A DNA stretch of 40,736 nucleotides from Methylobacter tundripaludum (GTDB taxonomy: Bacteria > Pseudomonadota > Gammaproteobacteria > Methylococcales > Methylomonadaceae): the NCBI RefSeq assembly GCF_002934365.1, contig NZ_PTIY01000019.1, positions 1 to 40,736 of the forward strand, given 5' to 3'. Below, one piece after another: positions 34,582 through 40,736 of the stretch (positions within the stretch are counted from its first letter, which is position 1; each line of letters opens with the position of its first letter). The translations under genes were made by a program, and so were the position numbers. The notes below the pieces were generated by a model. It had not been told where the DNA came from and searched no databases. It was given only the letters and a program-made list of their open reading frames with translations.

Positions 34582-35496
34582 CTACAGTTTAGTTGGGTGG
34601 CAAATATTTTCACTGCTAGCAAGCCCAAGCACGAACTTTTGTAGCGCCGTACCGATTTCGACTGGCGAATCTTCCTGAATATAATGAATCCCCTTGACGG
34701 AAACTTCCTGCTGGTTCGGCCAGGTACGGCAAAACTCAAGAGCGCGGTCGGTCAGCAATGCGCCCGGTTCGGCGGAGACAAGCAATTTTGGGATCGAACT
34801 CTTGGACAGCCACTGACCATAGCTCTCGACGATTTCGGCGACATCAGCAGGCGCTCCGTCAATCGGCAATTCTCGCGGCCAGATCAGCGTCGGCAGCCGC
34901 GCCGCAGGCGATTTGAACGGCGCGCGATAGGCTTCCATTTCCTGGTCGGATAGCGTTCGAAGAATACTCTTCGGCAGCACGGTTTCCACGAAAAAGTTGT
35001 CAGCCAGCACCATTTTATCGCCCTTTTCGGAACGAAATGCGCGAAACAGGGTGTCGCGGCCAGGGGGAAAATCCTCCCATTTTCTGGGTTGAACCAGAGC
35101 CTCCATGTAAGCGATGGCTCGAATTTGCCCCGGATGACGGTATGCCCAGTAAAAGCCCAAAGCCGAGCCCCAGTCGTGCAGTACCAATACGACATTTTCC
35201 GTCAGACCCAAAGCCGCAAACCAGGCATCGAGATAGCGCGCATGATCCGTGAACCGATAGGCCTCATTGGGCGACGCGCCGGATTGGCCCATCCCCACTA
35301 AATCCGGCGCAAGGCAGCGGCCGTGCCTGGCGAGAAACGGAATGATATTACGCCAGAGATAAGAGGATGTGGGATTACCGTGCAGGAAAACGATAGGCTC
35401 GCCGACGCCGACATCGACGTAGCTGATCTCGGTATCGAGTACCGGTATGCGTTTGCGTGGATGATTGTCTGTACTGGAAAATTGCGATTCGGACAT
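34582..35496 (-). CDS. dhaA: Haloalkane dehalogenase (HLD-II type)
   Basis: This 304-residue alpha/beta hydrolase has the haloalkane dehalogenase catalytic set: nucleophile Asp108 followed by Trp109 ([10 protein letters not shown]), halide-binding Asn41 ([10 protein letters not shown]), Glu132 (YMEALVQP) and His271 (GIHYIQED). The Asn/Trp pair and the Glu position agree with subfamily II (DhaA/LinB type). The enzyme splits a carbon-halogen bond to give an alcohol and halide. Such genes also occur in bacteria with no known halogenated substrate. AGGAG lies ahead of the ATG. The gene is divergent from the MocR regulator, which could control it. Confidence 0.9.
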   Translation of the reverse strand: MSESQFSSTDNHPRKRIPVLDTEISYVDVGVGEPIVFLHGNPTSSYLWRNIIPFLARHGRCLAPDLVGMGQSGASPNEAYRFTDHARYLDAWFAALGLTENVVLVLHDWGSALGFYWAYRHPGQIRAIAYMEALVQPRKWEDFPPGRDTLFRAFRSEKGDKMVLADNFFVETVLPKSILRTLSDQEMEAYRAPFKSPAARLPTLIWPRELPIDGAPADVAEIVESYGQWLSKSSIPKLLVSAEPGALLTDRALEFCRTWPNQQEVSVKGIHYIQEDSPVEIGTALQKFVLGLASSENICHPTKL

Positions 35497-35681
35497 TTCA
35501 AAGCTCCTTTGTGTGTTTTCTGAATAAATCGTTTAATTCGGGTTGCCATTTACCGCAACAGTCAGCGCTGACCCGCAATCCTATTCCACATCCGTCCTAA
35601 CCTCATCCCAAATGCCCCAGCATATGCTGGAAGAATACGGAAGATAGTGATACATTAAAAGATCCACAATTCTTAAAAACC

Positions 35682-37139
35682 ATGGAACCACTTTTCGATT
35701 TGGCAATCACCCTGCCGCCGCAAGGAACTGGCGATCTGCTTCGTAGCCTGCATCGTCAACTGAGAGAAGCCATCCTCGACGGCCGCTTGCAGGCGGAGTT
35801 ACGCCTACCCTCGACGCGCACGTTGGCGGCGACGTTGGGAATATCGCGCAATACCGTATTGGCAGCCTACGACCTATTATTGAGCGAGGGTTACCTGCTG
35901 GTTCGCCCGGGCTCTGGAACCTATGTGGCAAACATTTCCTCGCTGCAATCACGGTTAAGGTCGCCCGTTAATGACGCATTGCCCGATACGCGTCTGAACG
36001 AATTCTGGCGCGATCCGCGGCCGCTTTTTTCTACGAGCAGGCTTGATTCGTGCCGTTACGATTTGAGGGAGGGGCTTCCCGACAAGACAGCATTCCCGTT
36101 CCATGTCTGGCGGCGATTATCGGCCAGAGCCTTGCGGTCGCTGTCGAAAGCGCCCGCCTCTTATGCAGAGCCGGAAGGACGGGAAGCGTTACGTGCGGCG
36201 ATCACCAAGCATATTTCCTACTCCCGGGCGGTTTCCTGTCTGGCGGAGAATGTGGTGGTGACGGCCGGAGCGCAACAGGCCGTCGACTTACTGGCCCGGA
36301 TACTGGTAACACCGGGCCAAACGCTATTCGCCGTCGAGGAGCCCGGCTATCCGCCGGTACGGGCAGCGTTTGCCGCGGCCCGCGCCAGAATTGTTTCCAT
36401 CCCGGTTGATAGCGAGGGGATGATGGTCGAACGCTTGCCGGACGATACCCGGGTGATCTACGTCACGCCTTCGCACCAGAGTCCGCTTGGCGTTACGCTA
36501 TCGGCGAGGCGCCGGGCCGCCTTGCTGGACTTTGCCCAGAGCCGTGGCGCTGTGGTGATTGAGGATGACTATGATGGCGAATTCCGCTTCAACGGTCGGC
36601 CTCTCGATGCCTTGCAAACCCTGGATCGTAACGAATCGGTGTTTTATGTCGGTACTTTTTCCAAAAGCCTGTTTCCCGCTTTGCGTCTCGGCTTTGTGGT
36701 CGCGCCGCCTTGGGCGCGCCGCGCGCTGATTGCGGCCAAAACTTACACCGACTGGCATTGCGCGGTGCTCACGCAAGATACCCTGACAGCTTTTATCGAG
36801 GAAGGACATCTGGCCCGCCACGTCCGCAAGATGCACAAAATCTATGCCGAGCGCCGCACGATCCTGCTACAGGCCTTGTCCCGACATTGCGGCGACAGAT
36901 TACGTCCGATAGGCGCCGATGTTGGCCTACACCTTGCTGCGGAACTGGCACTCCCGCTGCAGGCAAACGATCTGGTTGCACGCGCGGCCGTTGATGGTGT
37001 CCGGTTACATTCTCTGGATCGTTATGCTAACGAGAATCCAGCACCAAACGGCTTAATGCTGGGGTATGGCATGATCCGAGCAGCCCAGATTGATGCGGCC
37101 ATTTGCCAGTTGGCTCAAACGATGAATGGTATCGGATGA
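35682..37139 (+). CDS. MocR-type transcription regulator (GntR HTH plus aminotransferase-like domain)
   Basis: This 485-residue protein has a GntR winged helix (about residues 17-84, LREAILDGRLQAELRLPSTR, then ISRNTVLAAYDLLLSEG). A class I aminotransferase-like domain follows, with the PLP-binding Lys328 (GTFSKSLFPALRLGF) and DDYDGEFRF. MocR proteins such as PdxR sense PLP or an amino compound. The target here is not known; its divergent neighbour, the haloalkane dehalogenase, shares the 185-base gap and is the first candidate. The ribosome binding site is weak. It ends 46 bases before the end of the convergent sigma factor gene. Confidence 0.93.
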   Translation: MEPLFDLAITLPPQGTGDLLRSLHRQLREAILDGRLQAELRLPSTRTLAATLGISRNTVLAAYDLLLSEGYLLVRPGSGTYVANISSLQSRLRSPVNDALPDTRLNEFWRDPRPLFSTSRLDSCRYDLREGLPDKTAFPFHVWRRLSARALRSLSKAPASYAEPEGREALRAAITKHISYSRAVSCLAENVVVTAGAQQAVDLLARILVTPGQTLFAVEEPGYPPVRAAFAAARARIVSIPVDSEGMMVERLPDDTRVIYVTPSHQSPLGVTLSARRRAALLDFAQSRGAVVIEDDYDGEFRFNGRPLDALQTLDRNESVFYVGTFSKSLFPALRLGFVVAPPWARRALIAAKTYTDWHCAVLTQDTLTAFIEEGHLARHVRKMHKIYAERRTILLQALSRHCGDRLRPIGADVGLHLAAELALPLQANDLVARAAVDGVRLHSLDRYANENPAPNGLMLGYGMIRAAQIDAAICQLAQTMNGIG

Positions 37140-37185
37140 GGGGTAGAATTTCCGCGATTCACCGCCCATAACGGCAATCCCTATC

Positions 37186-38463
37186 TCAATCCCGCAGTTC
37201 GCGCAGTCTGCGCTCGAGAAAGCGCCGCTCCGGCTCCTGGCGAGCCAAGACGAGAGCCTGTTCGTAAGCGGCCCGGGCTTCCGTCGTTTTCCCCAGACGC
37301 CGGCACAGATCCGCCCGCACCGCGTGCGCCAAGTGGTAATCCGCGAGATTGCCGCGCCCGAGAATCGCGTCGACGAGATCAAGCCCGGCGGCTGGCCCGT
37401 CCCGCATCGCCACCGCCACGGCTCGGTTCAGTTCGATCACCGGCGACGAATCGGCTCGCATCAGTATCTCGTAGAGGGCGGCGATTTGCGCCCAGTCCGT
37501 GGCGGCGGCATCCATCGCATTGGCATGCACAGCCGCGATTGCGGCTTGCAAGGTGTAGAGGCCGAACCGCTGCGACAACAACGCCCGTTCCACCAGCGCC
37601 GACCCTTCCGCGATCTGTTCCCTGTTCCACAGTGCGCGATCCTGGTCATCCAGCAGGATCAGCTCACCGCTCGGAGAACTGCGTGCAGCGCGGCGGGATT
37701 CCTGGAGCAGCATCAGCGCCAGCAAACCCTGCGCTTCGGGCTCCGGCAGCAGTTCGACCAGCAGCCTTCCCAAGCGGATAGCCTCTTCCGACAGGTCGTG
37801 CCGGGTCAACAACGGACCGGATGAGGCGGAGTATCCTTCGTTGAACACCAGATAAATTACCCGCAGTACCGCTTCCAGCCGGTCCGGCAACTCGGCGTGC
37901 CCAGGTACCTGATAGGGAATGCGCGCGTCGCGTATCTTCGCCTTGGCTCGCACGATACGCTGGGCCAGCGTCGCAGCGGGCGTGAGGAATGCACGCGCAA
38001 TCTCTTCCGTCGCGAGGCCGCACACCTCGCGCAACGTCAGCGCCACCTGCGCGTCAGGCGGCAGGGCCGGGTGGCAGCAGGTGAAAATCAGCCGCAGGCT
38101 GTCATCCTCGAGGCATTCATCATCCCAGGCTTCTGCATCTTCGCTTGAAGGATCGGCCAGCGCATCTGCGTCTTCCAGAACATCAAACCGGGCGCGTCGG
38201 CGGATGCCGTCGACTGCCTTGAAGCGGCCGGTCGATACCAGCCAGGCCTTGGGATTGGCCGGCACGCCGTCACGAGGCCATTGCTCCAGCGCAATCCTGA
38301 AAGCCTCGTGCAGCGCTTCCTCGGCGATATCAAAATCGCCAAGCAGGCGGATCAGCGTGGCAAAGATGTGGCGCGAGTCGAAGCTGTAGAGAGCATTCAG
38401 CGTCTCGCGCACGGCATTCTCGCTCAGTGGAGACGATTTCGGTTGCTGCTGATTGGTCTTCAC
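37186..38463 (-). CDS. ECF42-type RNA polymerase sigma factor with C-terminal TPR-like domain
   Basis: This 425-residue sigma factor has sigma region 2 (about 29-95, HIFATLIRLLGDFDIAEEAL, DGIRRRARFD) and region 4 (about 127-180, DDSLRLIFTCCHPALPPDAQ, then TLREVCGLATEEIARAFLTP). A long helical extension (185-425) is rich in Ala and Glu and TPR-like (AHAVRADLCRRLGKTTEARA). This is the layout of the ECF42 group, which is linked to DGPF/YciI genes and has no anti-sigma partner; the C-terminal domain is thought to control activity. The start is GTG with GGAGA ahead. Three YciI genes and two matching promoters lie upstream in the window. Confidence 0.93.
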   Translation of the reverse strand: MKTNQQQPKSSPLSENAVRETLNALYSFDSRHIFATLIRLLGDFDIAEEALHEAFRIALEQWPRDGVPANPKAWLVSTGRFKAVDGIRRRARFDVLEDADALADPSSEDAEAWDDECLEDDSLRLIFTCCHPALPPDAQVALTLREVCGLATEEIARAFLTPAATLAQRIVRAKAKIRDARIPYQVPGHAELPDRLEAVLRVIYLVFNEGYSASSGPLLTRHDLSEEAIRLGRLLVELLPEPEAQGLLALMLLQESRRAARSSPSGELILLDDQDRALWNREQIAEGSALVERALLSQRFGLYTLQAAIAAVHANAMDAAATDWAQIAALYEILMRADSSPVIELNRAVAVAMRDGPAAGLDLVDAILGRGNLADYHLAHAVRADLCRRLGKTTEARAAYEQALVLARQEPERRFLERRLRELRD

Positions 38464-38585
38464 GTCCGTTCTCCAAGATAAGCGGGTAAGGTCATATTCA
38501 ATTCATGATAGCGCATGCCGGCCGCAAGTCGAGCGATAGCCCGTTCGCGCCAATATCCGGTTGCGGGCGGCGAAGACGCCGGCTT

Positions 38586-39236
38586 CTACGGACGGCTGCT
38601 CGACAATCCGGCGGCGTTTGCGGAGATTTGGCAAATGTGTTGCCAGGACGGATGCTGTTGCAGGATAGTCAATGCCGATTCAAGCAGAGCGAGGCCCGCT
38701 TCGGTCCGGTGCCAAGTCGACGCACCGGACGGATGCGGCAACGGGATCGCTTCTGTACGGTGGCCGTGGAAAGTGACGGGATGAAGCTTACCGATCACAT
38801 CGTTTAGCTTTTTGACCGGCATCAATTGGCTGATCGCCAGTTTGCCGACCGGCAGGATCAGCTCGGGCTTAAGCAAATCGACTTCCGCTTGCAGCCAGCC
38901 CGCGCAGTTACCGATCTCGGCCGGACTCGGCACACGATCTCCGCCCTTGGGGTTCTTGCCCGGAAAGCAGCGGCACACGGCGGCCATGTAGACGCGCTGC
39001 CGGAAAGTCTCCTCATCAAGCCCGATGCGCTCAAACCATTTGAACATCGTTTTACCGGCCGTCCAGGCAAACGGTTTACCGAAACCGCCTTCTTTGTCGC
39101 CGGGAGCTTGGCCGATCAGTAAAATCTTCGATAGTACAGGGCTCCCGCTGACGACCGGGCCGATCATCTCGGGGCATTTTTTGCAATCCGACAATGCGGC
39201 GCGGTGGGCGCGCATCAGTTGTTCGCGTATAGGCAT
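38586..39236 (-). CDS. Uracil-DNA glycosylase family protein
   Basis: This 216-residue protein belongs to the uracil-DNA glycosylase superfamily (family 4/5-like). It has LLIGQAPGDKEGGFGKPFAW (motif 1 region), several Cys for a possible [4Fe-4S] cluster (C18, C21 near the start and others in CRCFPGKN and NCAGW), and a late PLPHPSGAS motif. Such proteins remove uracil from DNA and start base excision repair. The gene starts 3 bases after the exonuclease III gene, so the two repair functions are probably expressed together. Confidence 0.88.
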   Translation of the reverse strand: MPIREQLMRAHRAALSDCKKCPEMIGPVVSGSPVLSKILLIGQAPGDKEGGFGKPFAWTAGKTMFKWFERIGLDEETFRQRVYMAAVCRCFPGKNPKGGDRVPSPAEIGNCAGWLQAEVDLLKPELILPVGKLAISQLMPVKKLNDVIGKLHPVTFHGHRTEAIPLPHPSGASTWHRTEAGLALLESALTILQQHPSWQHICQISANAAGLSSSRP

Positions 39237-39239
39237 CGC

Positions 39240-40004
39240 TTAAAGATCAATCTCGATGCCGACCGGGCAATGATCCGATCCGTGAATCTCAGGAAGAATA
39301 AATGCCTGCTTAACTTTGCCGACCAGTGCTTCACTGGTCAACACATAATCGATCCGCCAGCCGACGTTTCTTGCCCTGGCGCCGGCGCGGAAACTCCACC
39401 AACTGTACGCGACGGTGTCGGGATGGAAATGCCGGAAAGTATCGACCAGTCCGGCGTCGAGAAACCGGCTGAAACCGTCGATTTCGACCTGGGTGTAACC
39501 GGCCGATTTATTGTAATTCGGCTTAGGGCGCGCAATATCGATTTCCCGGTGCGCGACATTAAAATCGCCGCAAGCGATTAGCGGCTTCTTGCTTTGCAGC
39601 TGTTGACAATAGGCCAGGAATTCGAGGTCCCAAGTTTGCCGGTAATCCAGCCGGGCCAAGGCATCGCCCGAATTCGGCACATACACATTCAACAGAAAAA
39701 AATTCTCGAATTCGGCGACGATCACGCGGCCTTCCCGGTCATGTTCGACAATGCCTATGTCGCTGATAACTTGCAGCGGCTCTTTCCGGGATAAGATCGT
39801 CACGCCGGAATAACCCTTGCGTTCGGCGCAGTTGGAATAAATCCGGTAGCCGTCGATACCCTCAAGCGCCTTGTCGATCTGGTCGGCCTGGGCCTTGGTT
39901 TCCTGCAATAGAATGCAGTCGGCATCGAGCAGCGCCAGCGTTTCGGCAAAGCCCTTGCTTTGCACAGCGCGAACGCCGTTGACATTCCAGGAAATGATTT
40001 TCAT
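39240..40004 (-). CDS. xthA: Exodeoxyribonuclease III (AP endonuclease)
   Basis: This 254-residue enzyme of the ExoIII/APE1 family cuts DNA at abasic sites. It starts MKIISWNVNGVRAV (Asn7), has LLQETKAQ (metal-binding Glu), NVYVPNSGDALARLDYR, the catalytic CGDFNVAHREIDIA and a late GSDHCPVGIEI with the active His. The length is normal. It lies 3 bases ahead of the uracil-DNA glycosylase gene and supplies the next step of the same repair pathway. Confidence 0.96.
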   Translation of the reverse strand: MKIISWNVNGVRAVQSKGFAETLALLDADCILLQETKAQADQIDKALEGIDGYRIYSNCAERKGYSGVTILSRKEPLQVISDIGIVEHDREGRVIVAEFENFFLLNVYVPNSGDALARLDYRQTWDLEFLAYCQQLQSKKPLIACGDFNVAHREIDIARPKPNYNKSAGYTQVEIDGFSRFLDAGLVDTFRHFHPDTVAYSWWSFRAGARARNVGWRIDYVLTSEALVGKVKQAFILPEIHGSDHCPVGIEIDL

Positions 40005-40131
40005 GCGGTGGTTCCTTCAGATGGGTTAGAAGTTGAGGCTTTAATAGTGAATCTGGGAGTTGTGACTTAGAAAGTTTAAGTCACTGAGCTGGATAACAAG
40101 TGCAATTCCATTACACCATTCCCGACTATTT

Positions 40132-40335
40132 TTACGAAGCCACTCGTTTGGCGATTTCAATGTCTTTACGCAATAAATCATTGACTAATAATTGCAAACT
40201 TCCCTGTGTAGTCAGGCATTTTTCATTAAGGTACTGAACAACATCCTTATCTAAATAAATAGGTAATTGAATGTCCTCAACAGGCACATAAAATTTACCT
40301 TGCTCGGCATTAGAAAAATCATATTCGTCTTTCAT
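40132..40335 (-). CDS. BrnA-like antitoxin
   Basis: This 67-residue protein follows the BrnT-like toxin gene with a 4-base overlap (ATGA). Its LPIYLDKDVVQYLNEKCLTT, then QGSLQLLVNDLLRKDIE resembles a ribbon-helix-helix protein, the usual fold of BrnA antitoxins that bind DNA and repress the operon. The sequence match to BrnA is weak; the partner and order support it. Confidence 0.75.
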   Translation of the reverse strand: MKDEYDFSNAEQGKFYVPVEDIQLPIYLDKDVVQYLNEKCLTTQGSLQLLVNDLLRKDIEIAKRVAS

Positions 40336-40616
40336 TTTGTAAGCCTCTTCATATAAGTAGCTGTCTCGGTAGACGTTGCTTTTCTGGCGGAAATTATTCT
40401 AATAACGTCATCATATCGAAAGGTATGAACAACTAACAGCATTTGTTCATTCAAACTTTTGCCCAATAACAGCCAACGGTCTTCCGTTTCCGAATGTTCA
40501 TCGTCCGGTATGCTTAAAGCAAAAGGATCGGCAAACACATAAGCGGCATCGGCAAAATCAATGCCGTGCTTACGAATATTCAGCTGGTTTTTGTTTTCAT
40601 CCCATGTGAATTTCAT
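40332..40616 (-). CDS. brnT: BrnT-family toxin
   Basis: This 94-residue protein has the BrnT signature: MKFTWDENKNQLNIRKHGID, FADAAYVFADP, DRWLLLGKSLNEQMLLVVHT and IRIISARKATSTE at the end. BrnT is a RelE-like ribonuclease that stops translation. AGG lies ahead of the ATG. The antitoxin gene follows with overlap, the usual brnT-brnA order. No attC-like sites lie near, so this pair is not part of the cassette array at the other end of the window. Confidence 0.92.
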   Translation of the reverse strand: MKFTWDENKNQLNIRKHGIDFADAAYVFADPFALSIPDDEHSETEDRWLLLGKSLNEQMLLVVHTFRYDDVIRIISARKATSTETATYMKRLTK

Positions 40617-40736
40617 TGCTGACCTGAGTTTGATTTAAAAGCTTAGATTCAACTCATAAGTGCAATCGGCACTAATCGGAAAAGAAAAAGGTTAGCTGAT
40701 ATAGTTTCACGCTTTTTTCAATCCGACCAAAGACGA

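Noticed and set aside
38464-38585. Autoregulatory ECF42 promoter ahead of the sigma factor gene
   Set aside because: A CGACTT box exists, but 17 bases upstream the sequence is ATTGGC rather than TGTCGA.

Overview
The window looks like a chromosomal segment of a nitrogen-fixing gammaproteobacterium, most probably a type I methanotroph (Methylococcales). That placement is an inference from the nif cluster layout (nifH-D-K-T, ferredoxin, nifY/nafY, LRV protein), the doubled glnK-amtB pairs and the style of the genes. No methane-oxidation gene or rRNA is present to confirm it.

Layout. 1-3032: one end of an integron-type cassette array. Genes for a HEPN-like protein, a DUF3800 protein, a HicBA toxin-antitoxin pair and a small membrane protein all lie on the + strand and are separated by attC-like sites. 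No integrase is in view. 3122-7352: two chromosomal genes on the minus strand, a HI0933/BaiN flavoprotein and a large DUF748 protein. 7353-7724: a broken GxxExxY gene between inverted repeats. 7725-11347: two tandem glnK-amtB pairs on the minus strand; the first has a sigma-54 promoter and an NtrC-like site. 11348-12157: a repeat-rich gap. 12158-15250: an outer-membrane porin divergent from glnA. 15555-18650: a minimal bifunctional PutA.

18664-29697 is the nitrogen-fixation region. A minus-strand operon (SIR2-like protein, unknown 145-aa protein, GlcF-like Fe-S protein) diverges from nifHDK. The 547-bp gap between them holds two sigma-54 promoters facing outward, each with its own TGT-N10-ACA NifA-type site about 90-100 bp upstream. 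The sequence therefore suggests that the SIR2-like operon belongs to the nif regulon. nifHDK is followed by nifT, a 2[4Fe-4S] ferredoxin, a NifY/NafY protein, a small protein, the Fe-S LRV protein, a protein of unknown function and a Nif11-like peptide. nifENX, nifB and draTG are not in the window. Each of the nifH-D, nifD-K and nifK-T gaps holds a different palindromic repeat.

30066-38463 is a signalling and accessory block. It has an ECF42-type sigma factor with a TPR-like C-terminus, three YciI/DGPF proteins, three VOC/PhnB-type proteins, an SRPBCC protein, a TfoX-like protein, a SnoaL-like protein, a haloalkane dehalogenase and a MocR regulator. Two matching promoters (TGTCGA, 17 bp, CGACTA) lie ahead of the YciI and VOC transcription units and probably define the sigma factor's regulon. 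38586-40004: a DNA repair pair (uracil-DNA glycosylase and exonuclease III). 40132-40616: a BrnT/BrnA-like toxin-antitoxin pair.

The nitrogen theme (GlnK, AmtB, GlnA, PutA, nif) ties the centre together: ammonium uptake and sensing, assimilation, proline breakdown and N2 fixation. I found no rRNA, tRNA, CRISPR array or transposase.
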